The translations under genes were made by a program, and so were the position numbers. Positions 24,443 to 36,448 of a DNA stretch of 64,000 nt are shown in pieces. The first letter of the stretch is position 1, and each line of letters opens with the position of its first letter. Source of the DNA: Ampullaceana balthica (taxonomy: Eukaryota > Mollusca > Gastropoda > Lymnaeidae); assembly GCA_944989445.1 (NCBI GenBank), contig CALYLW010000326.1, positions 479,001 through 543,000 of the forward strand, written 5' to 3'. Under the pieces are notes generated by a model. That model did not search any database. It was not told the origin of the DNA and saw only the letters and a program-made list of their open reading frames with translations.

Positions 24443-25014
24443 GTATATACTCGTTCCATAGCCCGTTCGTTCATAAGCCACCCCCCCCCCACACACACAC
24501 ACACACGCACACTTTTGGAAGAGAGAAGTGTATAACCCGCTCGAAAGCCGACCCCCCCCCCATTAAAAAAAAATTATAGGTTAGCGTAAACAAAATGGTA
24601 CTGATTTTTTTAAAACTACAAGATACATCGGTCATCACGATTGTTTACTTTGTACTCCCTATCTTTGTCTTTGTGCTCTTTGTTAGGCAGAGTTACCGGT
24701 ATATAAAAAAAAATCTATGGTAAACAGTAGCGAAAGCGCGTACATTAAAATTCGTTGATGGAAAAAAAATTGTAAAACAATTTATTAAAACATTCACAAA
24801 AAAAATAAAATGATTAAATAAGGGAAGTGCAGATGTTTTAGATATTTTATAGCTTCTGGTAGAGCAGTCAAATCTTGTAGAATGTAGAAAAGGACATTGA
24901 TAATCTACAATAACAACACCGATATTCAATATCCATGCAGAAATCACCGATGACCCGCTCATAAGCCGACCCCCCAACTTTTCCCCCTAGATTTTGTCCA
25001 AAACGAGTATATAC
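24443..25014. mobile_element. Candidate TIR element (572 bp) with GTATATACTCGTT ends
   Basis: Left GTATATACTCGTT and right AACGAGTATATAC are perfect 13-bp inverted repeats. Just inside, both ends have related CGTTCATAAGCC and CGCTCATAAGCCGACC motifs followed by C-runs. A TA target duplication is possible but cannot be separated from the TIR. The neighbouring hAT lies in or against its left end. No coding content. Confidence 0.65.
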
Positions 25015-25021
25015 AGTAGTA

Positions 25022-25300
25022 TCTTATCTTATCTATACAGACGCTCATTCTATGCAGAATGATTATTGCGTCCACAGACCATGACAGATGATCTGTTGGC
25101 AATTGATGCAGCGTTCACAGGCCACGGCTATAAGGGTTCCACGCATTATCCAGCCGCCTAACTACTGTTAGGTACCCATTCGGAGCTGGGTGACTCAGGG
25201 ACGCCCTAAACTCCGGGAACAAATCCTTGCCTTCACATGGATTCGAACCCGTGACCATCGGTACCCCAGTCGAGCGCGCTGCCACTCGACCACCGCGGAT
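25022..25300 (-). mobile_element. tRNA-derived SINE with LINE-like 3' tail
   Basis: Read on the minus strand, the head starts with CCGCGGTGGTCGAGTGGCAG. It contains a perfect box A (TGGTCGAGTGG) and a perfect box B (GGTTCGAATCC), then a body with CACCCAGCTCCGAATGGGTA, which resembles the central domain shared by several animal SINE families (from memory, unchecked). It ends in GTGGACGCAATAATC, a hairpin (ATTCT, loop GCAT, AGAAT) and AGCGTCTGTATAGATAAGAT. This tail is the same as that of the LINE copies in this window. It lies directly against LINE fragment B. Confidence 0.88.
25239..25292 (-). promoter_or_regulatory. Internal Pol III promoter of the SINE (box B 25239-25249, box A 25282-25292)
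   Basis: Both boxes match the tRNA consensus at every position and keep tRNA-like spacing (33 bp between them). The copy could still be recognised by TFIIIC, although transcription would depend on the flank. Confidence 0.85.
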
Positions 25301-25475
25301 ATTCATAAAATCGCATCTAATCCATATTGACGCTCTTTCTATAAAGAAGGCTATTGCTTCCTGCGCGCATCCATTTTTTATGACTTGTCTAGCAAATTTA
25401 TTAGAGTTTCGAAAGTTGATAGTGTCTTGGTTTTCCTGGCTGTTCATCATAATGTTTACGGTAATTGTCATAGTT
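25301..25475 (-). mobile_element. LINE 3' end, copy B
   Basis: Minus-strand fragment: CAGCCAGGAAAACCAAGACA, CTCTAATAAATTTGC, then GAAGCAATAGCCTTCTTTAT and AGAGCGTC. It is a divergent form of the LINE tail without the (GATAA)n run. The SINE follows it immediately. Confidence 0.75.
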
Positions 25476-26059
25476 GAAAAAAACTGTTGCCGAATTTGTG
25501 CATTTATGAAACACTATTAAAAATATCATTTGCAACTTTCCATTGATTTGTATTGACTAAATAATCTTATCTCAAACATACAGCTTGAAGAGGGGACGAC
25601 TAACAAATACGAGACAAAGCTGGTACTCTGGTGAAAGTTTCCACTAGGTTATACCACAGTGGCACAGGTGATAACTTTGTTGGACAGGTGATAGTCTAGT
25701 GGGACAGGTGATAAGCTCCTGAGACAGGTGAAAATAGCATCGTCCCGTCGAATGGATGGTGACAACTATAAATACGTGGAACAAAGGTGAAACAGGTGCA
25801 GTTGCATTTCATCCTTCTATCTAGTTGACGTTTATGAAACCAATGTGACATTTATTGAGTAGTTGACGGTAAGGGTTTGAACCAAAGACGTCAAGGGCAT
25901 GTTATAGTGGCGGCAGTTAAAAACCTTTGGGCCGTCAAACAACGTTGAAGAGAGTCCTAAACAATAAAATCACGGTTGCCCGTTTTTTAGTTGACCTTGA
26001 TGTTTTGTAAGGAACTTTTACTGTTTCCCCGTCTGACATTAGGGCTCTTTCAGTTCACT
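25476..26059. repeat. Spacer with a short 24-bp repeat
   Basis: 25640-25740 has four degenerate copies of GGGACAGGTGATAA-type units. The rest is single-copy without a supported gene. Confidence 0.6.
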
Positions 26060-27990
26060 GAGGTGACAATAGGGTCCACTAGCCCAACTGTAACATTAGT
26101 GACGTCATGGGGTCCATTGGCCCAAACTGTAACATTAGTGACGTCATGGGGTCCACTAGCCCAAACTGTAACATTAGTGACGTCATGGGGTCCACTAGCC
26201 CCACTGTAACATTAGTGACGTCATGGGGCCACTAGCCCAAACTGTAACATTAGTGACGTCAGGGGGTCCACTAGCCCCACTGTAACATTAGTGACGTCAT
26301 GGGGCCACTAGCCAAACTGTAACATTAGTGACGTCATGGGATCCACTAGCCCAAACTGTAACATTAGTGACGTCATGGGGTCCACTGGCCCAAACTGTAA
26401 CATTAGTGACGTCAGGTGGTCCACTAGCCCCACTGTAACATTAGTGACGTCATGGGATCCACTAGCCCAAACTGTAACATTAGTGACGTCATGGGGTCCA
26501 CTGGCCCAAACTGTAACATTAGTGACGTCATGGGATCCACTAGCCCAAACTGTAACGTTAGTGACGTCAGGGGGTCCACTAGCCCCACTGTAACATTAGT
26601 GACGTCATGGAGCCACTAGCCAAACTGTAACATTAGTGACGTCATGGGGTCCACTGGCCCAAACTGTAACATTAGTGACGTCATGGGGTCCAATGGCCCA
26701 ACTGTAACATTAGTGACGTCATGGGGATCAACTAGCCCCACTGTAACATTAGTGACGTCATAAGGTCCACTAGCCAAACTGTAACATTAGTGACGTCATG
26801 GGGTCCACTGGCCATAACTGTAACATTAGTGACGTCACGTGGTCCACTAGCCCAAACTGTAACATTAGTGACGTCATGGGGTCCACTAGCCCAAACTATA
26901 ACATTAGTGACGTCATGGGGTCCACTGGCCCAAACTGTAACATTAGTGACGTCATGGGGTCCACTAGCCAAACTGTAACATTAGTAATGTCATGGATCCA
27001 CTAGCCCAACTGTAACATTATTGACATCATGGGGTCCACTGGCCCAAACTGTAACATTAGTGACGTCATGGGGTCCACTATTCCAAACTGTAAAATTAGT
27101 GACGTCATGGGGTCCACTGGCCCAAACTGTAACATTAGTGACGTCATGGGGTCCACTGGCCCAAACTGTAACATTAGTGACGTCATGGGGTCCACTGGCC
27201 AAAACTGTAAAATTAGTGACGTCATGGGGTCCACTATTCCAAACTGTAACATTAGTGACGTCATGGGGTCCACTGGCCCAAACTGTAATATTAGTGACGT
27301 CATGGGGTCCACTGGCCCAAACTGTAACATTTGTGACGTCATGGGGTCCACTAGCCAAACTGTAACATTAGTGACGTCATGGGGTCCATTGGCCCAAACT
27401 GTAACATTAGTGACGTCAAGGGGTCCACTAGTCCCACTGTAACATTAGAGACGTCATGGGATCCACTAGCCCAAACTGTAACATTAGTGGCGTCATGGGG
27501 TCCACTGGCCCAAACTGTAACATTAGTGACGTCATGGGGTCCACTAGCCAAACTGTAACATTAGTGACGTCATGGGGTCCACTAGCAAAAACTGTAAGAT
27601 TAGTGAAGTCATGGGATCCACGAGCCCAAACTGTAACATTAGTGACGTCATGGGGTCCACTAGCCCAAACTGTAACATTAGTGACGTCATGGGGTCCACT
27701 AGCCCCACTGTAACATTAGTGACGTCATGGGATCCACTAGCCCAAACTGTAACATTAGTGACGTCATAAGTTCCACTAGCCAAACTGTAACATTAGTGAC
27801 GTCAGGGGGTCCACTAGCCCAACTGTAACATTAATGACGTCATAAGGTCCACTAGCCAAACTGTAACATTAGTGACGTCAGGGGGTCCACTAGCCCCACT
27901 GTAACATTAGTGACGTCATGGGATCCACTAGCCCAAACTGTAACATTAGTGACGTCATGGGGTCCACTAGCTTACTATAAAATTAGTGAT
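26060..27990. repeat. 39-bp minisatellite carrying a CRE palindrome in nearly every unit
   Basis: About 48 copies of a 39-bp unit. Core: GTCCACTAGCCCAAACTGTA then ACATTAGTGACGTCATGGG. Each unit contains the octamer TGACGTCA; only about five units have lost it (for example GTGGCGTCAT, GTGAAGTCAT, TGACATCAT). Variants are GGCCCAAA, AGCCCCACTG (shorter) and CAGGGGG. As 39 is a multiple of three, frames up to 137 codons are open on both strands. They are not genes. Confidence 0.97.
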
Positions 27991-27997
27991 TTCTCGG

Positions 27998-28290
27998 GAT
28001 CTTATCTTATCTTAACTATTAGAGACGCTCTGTCGCTCACATATGATTTACTTCTAGCCTTGCATTTTTATTAGAGTTTTAAATGTTGATAGTGTGTTGG
28101 TTTTCCTGGTTTGAACAGGCAACCCATTCCACGGCCTGAATTGCAGAGGTGAAGAACGAGAGTTTGCATGTTTTTGATCTTGCATATGGAATAAGAAAAG
28201 TGCTTTTATCCTTATGTCCTTCCGAGGAGTGTATTAGAAATTCTTTGTGTTGTATTTCCCAGTTAGAAGCTCTACTTGGATATCTAAGGT
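27998..28290 (-). mobile_element. LINE 3' end, copy C
   Basis: Minus-strand copy with the last part of the RT frame (SNWEIQHKEFLIHSSEGHKD, FLIPYARSK, then a degenerate SFFTSAIQAVEW), CTCTAATAAAAATGCAAGGC, a shortened hairpin region, GAGCGTCTC and a GATAAGATAAG tail at 27998-28015. The RT part has stops. It separates the 39-bp and 25-bp arrays. Confidence 0.85.
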
Positions 28291-28875
28291 AACACACTAC
28301 CTGATGGCTCAGGTGACACACTGCCTGGATGGCTCAAGTAACACACTACCTGGATGGCTCAGGTGACACACTACCTGGATGGCTCAAGTAACACACTACC
28401 TCGATGGCTCAGGTGACACACTACCTGGATGGCTCAAGTAACGCACTACCTGGATGGCTCAGGTGACACACTACCTGGATGGCTCAAGTAAGGCACTACC
28501 TGGATGGCTCAGGTGACACACTACCTGGATGGCTCTGGTGACACACTACCTGGATGGCTCAAGTAACACACTATCTGGATGTCTCAGGTGACACACTACC
28601 TGGATGGCTCAGGTGACACACTACCTGGATGGCTCAAGTAACACACTACCTGGATGGCTCAGGTGACACACTACCTGGATGGCTCAAGTAAGGCACTACC
28701 TAGATGGCTCAGGTGACACACTACCTGGATGGCTCAAGTAAGGCACTAACTGGATGGCTCAGGTGACACACTAGCTGGATGACTCAGGTGGCACACTACC
28801 TGGATGGCTCAAGTAAGGCACTACCTGGATGACTCAGATGATACACTACCTGGATGGCTCAAGTAACACACTAAT
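28291..28875. repeat. 25-bp minisatellite, about 23 copies, partly as 50-bp dimers
   Basis: Unit ACACACTACCTGGATGGCTC plus AAGTA or AGGTG. Much of the array alternates AAGTA and AGGTG units, giving a 50-bp higher-order period. Confidence 0.95.
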
Positions 28876-29104
28876 TCCTCACACGCTATCAGAACTTAAA
28901 TGACACTGGACTTGTGATTCCTGAATGGCAAATCTTCTATCACTGTATTTTACTAGATTCAATCCATGTGTATACATCAAATCACGCAATTGATTCACAA
29001 ATGATCCTTGTTTATACAATCCTTTATGTCTTCAATTATATCTTGCCAAACAACAGAGAACTAGTCAATACAAGGACAATTAATTCATCAAAGGGCTTCT
29101 ATCT

Positions 29105-29420
29105 CTCCCACCACATGGGCCACCCCAAAGGGCGTCACAAGGGGCATCACAGGGTGAATCACAAAGGGCTTCTATCTCTCCCATCACAAGGGGCATCACA
29201 AAGGGCATTACAAGGGGCATCACAAGGAGTATCACAAGGGGCATCAAAAAGGGCATCACAAGGGGCATCAAAAAGGGCATCACAAGGGGAATTACAAGGG
29301 GCATTACAAGGGGCATCACAAGGGGTATCACAAAGGGTATCACAAGGGGCATCACAAGGCTCATTACAAAAGGGCATCACAAGGGGCATAACAAGGGGCA
29401 TCACAGGGGCATCACCCGGC
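29105..29420. repeat. 12-bp AAGGGGCATCAC minisatellite
   Basis: About 25 units, with AAAGGGCATCAC, GGGTATCAC and GGGGCATTAC variants. Plus and minus frames (177, 94 and 98 codons) are artefacts. 28876-29104 is single-copy with no feature. Confidence 0.93.
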
Positions 29421-32334
29421 TCTCTAGGCTCACTCTCTCTCTTCTGAACACACATGCTATAGATCTATCCCGTCCCCCGCCAAACAAGTAAGATGACCAT
29501 CGTACATCCTGACCACTCAAGTCTCTACAGGCACACACACTCACACACACACAGACATAAACACAAACACAGACATACACACACAGACATACACACACAT
29601 AATGAACACTTTTCACTCCGACACTAAACATTTGCCAACAGTGATTCTCACGCCCTTGACCAAGGCCCAGGTTGTAAACATGTGACAGATTTGAGATCCT
29701 GGCGTTTTGTTTTTTTGTTTCTACTGACTTATTAAACGACAGCCGAATTCCTTTTGACGGACACCGGAGAATGGACCCGGTCAGTGAGACGTTGGAGCGA
29801 CCTGAACGAGTCTGATAAATAGCCAGTTATTGATCTGTGTGTCCAGGAGCGCAGTCTGTGTGACAGACACCAGCAGTTCTAGACTTGAACCACTGGCTGT
29901 GTATTCCTAGGCGTATTGAGGAACCCGGGCAAAGTAATCCGAGAGTCACGTGTCTCGTGTCACGTGAGAGATTGCGACGTGAATGCGGCGTGTGCATCTA
30001 AAGATAGACGCTAATTCTGCCATGACATTGACATCAGCCATGCCATTGACATCAGCTAATGTACATCTAGGAGGGTTGATCTTTTCCGGCCATGCATATT
30101 TAACAAATGCCATCAACAAATGCGTGGGGTTGGGGGGGGTTGCTGTCGAAGATATTATGGTGTAAAGGTCACGGTTCGAAAGACCTAAAGGAAGGTTTAA
30201 AGGACATGTTGACCGGGTCATTGTGACCCATACAATAAAAATTTACAGCTTATTATAAAACCAATTTTGATTTGATATTAGAGGCATGTTGGTAATTTCA
30301 CGGTACGATGGACAACGAATGGAGGTTAATTGTAGGCCCAATATATATATCTATCTATCTTTGTAGACAAAACATATGTTTATCTATTAATATAGACATA
30401 CATATAAAGCTGTAAAAAATTCATGCGTGTGATAGCCATTTGAATCTATTGACTAAATGCATGGTCCGTCTCCGCCCCTGTCAAGAAAGTTATCCACTTG
30501 TTAACCAGGTGATCTTCATAGCTGCGGAATAATGTATGTACTTAACAACAACAAAAATATCCGTGAAATGACGTCATCAATCTCAAATGATTGAATTGCT
30601 GACGTTTAAATGTTGGTAATAAATGATTTTGTTCATTGACTCATGAATAAAATTTAAGGAAGATATGCATGAAGAGTTTGGGATTAGGCATAAAGAACAT
30701 TAAAACATGTTCGTTGGATGCATAATTAGATGCAGTAGTAGAGGTAGCATTGGATGCAGCACTGGATGTGATATTGGATACAGCACTATATATAAAGTAT
30801 ATAACTCATAAGTAGAACAATGTTGGATTAAATGATGTTATAAATTTCTGGATGCTGAATTCGACACGGTACTGGATGTTTTGGTGAATAGCGTGTTTTA
30901 AATGAGAGTGGATAAAGTGATGGATCAGATGTTGGATGAAGTACTTGATACAGCGCTAAATAAGTGATAAATACATGTTTGATTAGAGTTTTGAGCACGG
31001 TAATGGATACTGATTTAGTTTAATTTTTTTTTAATTTAATTTTTTTTAAAAATATCTTACAAAGAATTCTGAAGGTAAAATTGTCCAAAACTTCTACATC
31101 ATTTTGCGGAGACCTCTTACGTGTTATGCTTTCTCTATTAATGTGTGATGGAGGTGGGGGCGACTCGATACCCCCTCCCGTATACGCCCATGTGCGTCAC
31201 GTGTTTGTCACAAATATAGACAGAGATAAAAGCGCGTGTTGCTTGTATCTCGCATACACTGTCAGTGCAACAGCGAGACATCGCAGCAGAAAGAGAGCAG
31301 TGAAATGTCACAGTTTAGACTTGCTCAGAGTTCACCCATTGTGTGGACAGTATGTGCAAGCGGCGGGAACAAGCGTGGAACAATGGCGTGGAACGATTAC
31401 GTGGAACAATGGGGTAAAAAGAAAGTGATGACATGGCGGATCGGTGGGCGGCGGCGGTCAGGGATGAGGCGCGTCGATAGATGCCTGGCATGACAATCAA
31501 TGACTTAACGTGGGCAACGATGTTTATTTGGTAATGGTACACTTGGCTGGGCTGTGTCAGAAACATGAACGTTGGGGGAGGAGGGAGGGGGCTTGTTGGA
31601 AGATGGGTGGTGCGTTTGAAGATGGGTGCAGTTTTGGAACATGGGTGGAGTGTTGGAAGATCTGTGGAGTTTTTTGGGAGTTTTAGAATATTGGTTTTTT
31701 ATTGTTAGAAGATAGTTATGGTTAGGAGCTGGAAGATGAAATGGGATGTATGAATTGTCTTACAACACATGACAGATGAACACATGACAGATGAAGAATG
31801 ATATACAACACATGACAGATGGCACAAGTTCTGAAGGTTCATGGGGTTGGTTAAATTGATGTAGTGTATGATCAGATTTAGTGTTGCGTGGATAAGTAGA
31901 TAAAGTACTGATATACTGGTGGATACAAAGAAATTATGGCTAGTGGTGTGTATTTGTCCATGATTATAATGGATAACTTATCGGATGGCGAATAAAACTC
32001 TAGGAATGACGGATCATGGGATAACTGGATACATGGATTTGTATAAAACTGTAAATATCCATTGAAAAAACATGCTGTTATAGAAGGTTGGACGAAAGGG
32101 TTAAAATTACACCTGAGGAACTGATGAAATGACTATTGCTAAAAAAGGCATCCGCTGACTTGGAGAGGAGATGGGAGCCGCCAAGTCTACCAAGCCCCGA
32201 GAAAGTTCTAATGGAAACATTAGAACCCCCTACGACCACGAGGTTACGGGACACACAAAAAAAACTGATGGAGGAGAGAGTTAAGATATTAACATTTGGT
32301 TGTTTGAGTCTTTAGATTTAGATGTCGAAGTTAT
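29421..32334. other. Long stretch without a supported gene
   Basis: 29525-29600 is CA-rich. Degenerate GGATGCAGCACTGGATGTGA-like repeats lie at about 30720-31010, and GGAAGATGGGTGG-like repeats at about 31570-31680. A 115-codon plus-strand frame at 31081-31428 and overlapping frames at 31236-31566 contain a local GTGGAACAATGG repetition. None matches a family I know. Several sub-stretches look like very old, decayed minisatellites. Confidence 0.4.
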
Positions 32335-33520
32335 TTCTTTCATAGTTCTACAAGTCAACTGTAGTGACTCTCATAGTTCTACAAGTCAACAGTTGTGACT
32401 CTCATAGTTCTACAAGTCAACTGTTGTGACTCTCACAGTTCTGCAAGTCAACTGTTGTGACGATCAGATTTCTACAAGTGAACTGTTGTGACTCTCAGAT
32501 TTCTACAAGTGAACTGTTGTGACTCTCAGATTTCTACAAGAGAACTGTTGTGACTCTCAGATTTCTACAAGTCAACAGTTGTGACTCTTACAGTTCTACA
32601 AGTCAACTGTAGTTACTCTCATAGTTCTACAAGTCAACTGTAGTGACTCTCATAGTTCTACAAGTCAACTGTTGTGACTCTCATAGTTCTACAAGTCAAC
32701 TGTTGTGACTCTCAGATACTACAAGTCAACTGTTGTGACTCTCAGAGTTATACAAGTCAACTGTTGTGACTCTCAGAGTTATACAAGTCAACTGTTGTGA
32801 TTCTCAGAGTTATACAAGTCAACTGTTTGGGACTCTCAGAGTTATAAAAGTCAACTGTTTTGACTCTCAGAGTTATACAAGTCAACTGTTGTGACTCTCA
32901 GAGTTATACAAGTCAACTGTTGTGACTCTCAGATTTCTACAAGTCAACTGTTGTGACTCTCAGATACTATCAGTCAACTGTTGTGACTCTCAGATTTCTA
33001 CAAGTCAACTGTGTTGACTCTCAGATACTACAAGTCAACTGTTGTGACTCTCATATATCTACAAGTCAACTGTTGTGACTCTCAGATACTACAAGTCAAC
33101 TGTTGTGACTCTCAGATTTCTACAAGTCAACTGTTGTAACTCTCAGAGTTACACAAGTCAACTGTTGTGATTCTCAGAGTTATACAAGTCAACTGTTGTG
33201 ACTCTCAGAGTTATACAAGTCAACTGTTGTGACTCTCAGATTTCTACAAGTCAACTGTTGTGACTATCAGATACTATCAGTCAACTGTTGTGACTCTCAG
33301 ATTTCTACAAGTCAACTGTTGTGACTCTCAGATTTCTACAAGTCAACTGTTGTGACTCTCAGATTTCTACAAGTCAACTGTTGTGACTCTCAGATTTCTA
33401 CAAGTCAACTGTTGTGACTCTCAGATTTCTACAAGTCAACTGTTGTGACTCTCAGATACTACAAGTCAACTGTTGTGACTCTCAGATTTCTACAAGTCAA
33501 CTGTTGTGACTCTCACACAT
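32335..33520. repeat. 31-bp minisatellite, about 38 copies
   Basis: Core ACAAGTCAACTGTTGTGACT then CTCAGATTTCT, with CATAGTT, CAGAGTTAT and CAGATACT subtypes clustered along the array. Direct stops interrupt all frames. Confidence 0.97.
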
Positions 33521-33584
33521 TTCCTGAGCATTTACTCAACACGAGTTATACAAACCTTGAGTTTGGGTGTTCTTATAAAACAAA

Positions 33585-33675
33585 TCATGCCAGACTGGAC
33601 ATGAACATTGGATAAGCGTAAGGCTCAATAATCTTCTGTATAAAAATAGTGACTGCTTTATAATTTAAGATACGA
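33585..33675 (+). mobile_element. LINE 3' end, copy D (degraded)
   Basis: Plus-strand traces: GGATAAGCGTAAGGCTCAAT, AATCTTCTGTATAAAAATAG and TTTAAGATACGAT. Only the last part of the tail is kept, and the hairpin arm is mutated. Confidence 0.65.
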
Positions 33676-33954
33676 TCATAAACTAATTTTTGTTTACATA
33701 GTTTCAATGAGATGTTTTTAAGGCCCTAAGTCTCTAAGTGGTGGTGTCACTTGTGTCCCCTTGTATTTAAATAGGTAGCTGTTATACACGCCCTCTTGTT
33801 AACACTCGGTACCGTGGTGAAACATGATCAGTTGTGGTTTTTTTAACAGTGATACACCAAAGTAAACAACAAATACACTGCTTAATTAGCTGTTAATAGT
33901 GTGCGTCAATAGTTTCTCTCTAGTGTCTCTCAAAAAGAACTCTCTAAATATAAC

Positions 33955-34220
33955 CTCTCTAAACCTCTCTCTTACCCTCTCTCTCTCACTCTCTCTCTCT
34001 CACCCCTCTCTCTTGCCCTCTGTCTCTCTCTGTCTCATCCTGTCTCACCCTCTCTCTCTCACCCCCCTCTCTCTCACCCTCTCTCTCTCTATCTCTCTCT
34101 ACATCTTTCACTCTCTCTCTCTCACACCCTCTCTCTCTCTCTCTCTCTCGCCCTCTGTCTCTCTCTGTCTCATCCTGTCTCACCCTCTCTCTCTCCATCT
34201 CTATCGCGCTCTCTCTCTCA
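33955..34220. repeat. (CT)n-rich low-complexity tract
   Basis: Imperfect CT repeat interrupted by CACCC, GTCTCATCCTG and ATCT. A block containing CGCCCTCTGTCTCTCTCTGT-like sequence occurs twice. The 171-codon plus frame is low-complexity. Confidence 0.95.
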
Positions 34221-34399
34221 CTCCGAGTAGTTATCTAGTCGAAACAGTATTCCAGGCCCTACTTGTGTCTTCCTGTTGCCATCAAGTGCCGCTTCCTTTC
34301 ACTCAGTCATCACAGGCCTCACGGCCCGACCACTCAGTTGTGTGGAATCAACTTCCCAGGCATTCTGTCAACAAATATTCAAATTGTTTCAACGGTTTT

Positions 34400-34697
34400 C
34401 TACGCTCAAGTTAAGTACATGACTGACTGTGGTAACTCATTCAGTGTGTGTTCTACCGTCAAGTCAAGTACATGACTGACTGAAATGACTCATTCAGTGT
34501 GTGTTCTACCGTCAAGTCAAATACCTGACTGACTGTGGTAACTCATTGAGTGTGTGTTCTACCGTCAAGTCAAGTACATGACTGACTGTTGGTAACTCAT
34601 ACAGTGTGTGTTCTACCGTCAAGTCAAGTACATGACTGACTGTGGTAACTCATTCAGTGTGTGTTCTACCGTCAAGTCAAGTACATGACTCACTGTC
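34400..34697. repeat. 53-bp tandem repeat, about 5.5 copies
   Basis: Core TGACTGACTGTGGTAACTCA, TTCAGTGTGTGTTCTACCGT, CAAGTCAAGTACA. Copies are nearly identical, with one TGAAATGACTC variant. Confidence 0.95.
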
Positions 34698-34916
34698 GCA
34701 TTTATTAACGGGAGATCATAAGATGTGTTTTGACCCCCTGGGTGGTACTTTAACGCGGTGGGGGGGGTGTCCTTTATTTAAGGTCCACTTATTCGCCCCG
34801 CATGGCTGATGTTATAGTTGGCTACGTGATCTTTAATTAGGGTCAAAACATTGAAACAGTTCCCTGGGCGTCACAAGCTTTTAGTCACAGCTTGGCTACA
34901 GATAGTGGTAGATTGC

Positions 34917-35186
34917 CACGTGGATACAATCAAATACAGACAGAAACACGTGGATACAATCAAATACAGACAGAAACACGTGGATACAATCAAATACAGA
35001 CAGAAACACGTGGATACAATCAAATACAGACAGAAACACGTGGATACAATCAAATACAGACAGAAACACGTGGATACAATCAAATACAGACAGAAACACG
35101 TGGATACAATCAAATACAGACAGAAACACGTGAATACAATCAAATACAGACAGAAACACGTGGATACAATAAAATACAGACAGAAT
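34917..35186. repeat. 30-bp minisatellite, 9 nearly identical copies
   Basis: Unit TGGATACAATCAAATACAGA plus CAGAAACACG. Seven units are identical; the eighth has TGAATA and the ninth AATAAAATA. Frames on both strands are open by construction. Confidence 0.98.
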
Positions 35187-36361
35187 TGTTAGCTAAGACA
35201 CACCAAACGTACATTATTATGTAAACAAATTGGTGTACCTTACACCTCCAAACATTAACTGTGGATTTTTCGATTTGTAAGCTTTGATAGCTTACATCTT
35301 GGTCTGTATAGGTAACATTTCCTTGAACGTGTTTTTTAAAACATTGTTCAAGAGGATTACAAGAGTTAACAGGCGATTTGCCAGCACTGAATGTATTTTT
35401 GACAGCCCCAATAGTTTGCGCTGACCGAGTGAAGAGCATTATTTTTTTAGACAAGACAATGTGAAATTCGGGCACTCTGGCTAAAGTGTTATCTTCACAT
35501 TACAGACTATCATGGTAAATAGCAGATTAATGTGTGTAATGATTTATTGACCGACATTGACTGGAATATTCAGACTAGGGAATAAATTCAAAGACTTTGG
35601 TAGTTTACAATGAAACGCATTTAGAATGTCGGGTTTCCCTTTAAAAATCATAAAGATAAAAACATTAAAACAAAAATATTCACAATGTAATAATGATTAA
35701 TAGTGCTCAAGAATATTTTGTTCTTTTCTTAAAAACCTCTAATCTATAGAGAATCCTAATATACAGGCACTTCAAATATGTAGAGAATTCTCATGTACGG
35801 TCACTTTTGATATACCGACAATTTTAAAATACAGACACTTCTAATATACAGGAAACTATAATAAACAGACTCTTGTAAAATACAGACACTTCTAATATAC
35901 AGACCCAACTAACATACAGAAACTGATGTTACACAAACTTTTCCTAAAAAATTGATTTATATCATTAACTGTTTCCCCCCTATGTCTATGTTTAGTTGAC
36001 AGAACTTCAATCAATTCCTTGTAACCACATACTTTGCTATGTGTTAACAGCCAGTGTTACAATAAATGAACGGGCCTATGGAAAGGTCACACAGTTGAAC
36101 TCTGCTCCATATGATGTCATAACATTATAAGCTCACCTGCGCACAGGTTTAATGAATATATTAACTTCATTCACATGAATCATGACAGTGACTTTCTAGT
36201 TATCATTTTGTTCTGCATTTTGAACTCAAAGGTTTCCCGTCTCTTTCGTTCAAGGACAGAAGATGGTTAAAATAAAATTAAAGCAACTAAAATCGAACTG
36301 TCGTATTAAACGCCGGTCTTAATCCCACAGCAAATGGATAAGAATGGTTGACTGTATAGAT
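35187..36361. other. AT-rich stretch without a supported gene
   Basis: A minus-strand frame of 111 codons (35140-35475) reads out into the 30-bp array and has no motif I know. 35750-35940 has degenerate TACAGACACTTCTAATA repeats. No repeat ends seen before 36362. Confidence 0.45.
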
Positions 36362-36448
36362 CAGGAGTGGCCAGAGTTGTAGTAACTGAGAGCCATTATA
36401 AAAAAATTAAAATACTTGTCGAGAGCTGCATTGAAGAAGCACTATGGG

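Noticed and set aside
31081..31428. 115-codon plus-strand frame
   Set aside because: No motif, overlaps other open frames of similar length on both strands, and contains a short internal repeat.
34917..35186. CRISPR-like array of regular 30-bp repeats
   Set aside because: The repeats are directly adjacent with no unique spacers, and the context is eukaryotic. It is a minisatellite.
35140..35475. 111-codon minus-strand frame
   Set aside because: Its C-terminal part is translated minisatellite, and the rest has no known motif.
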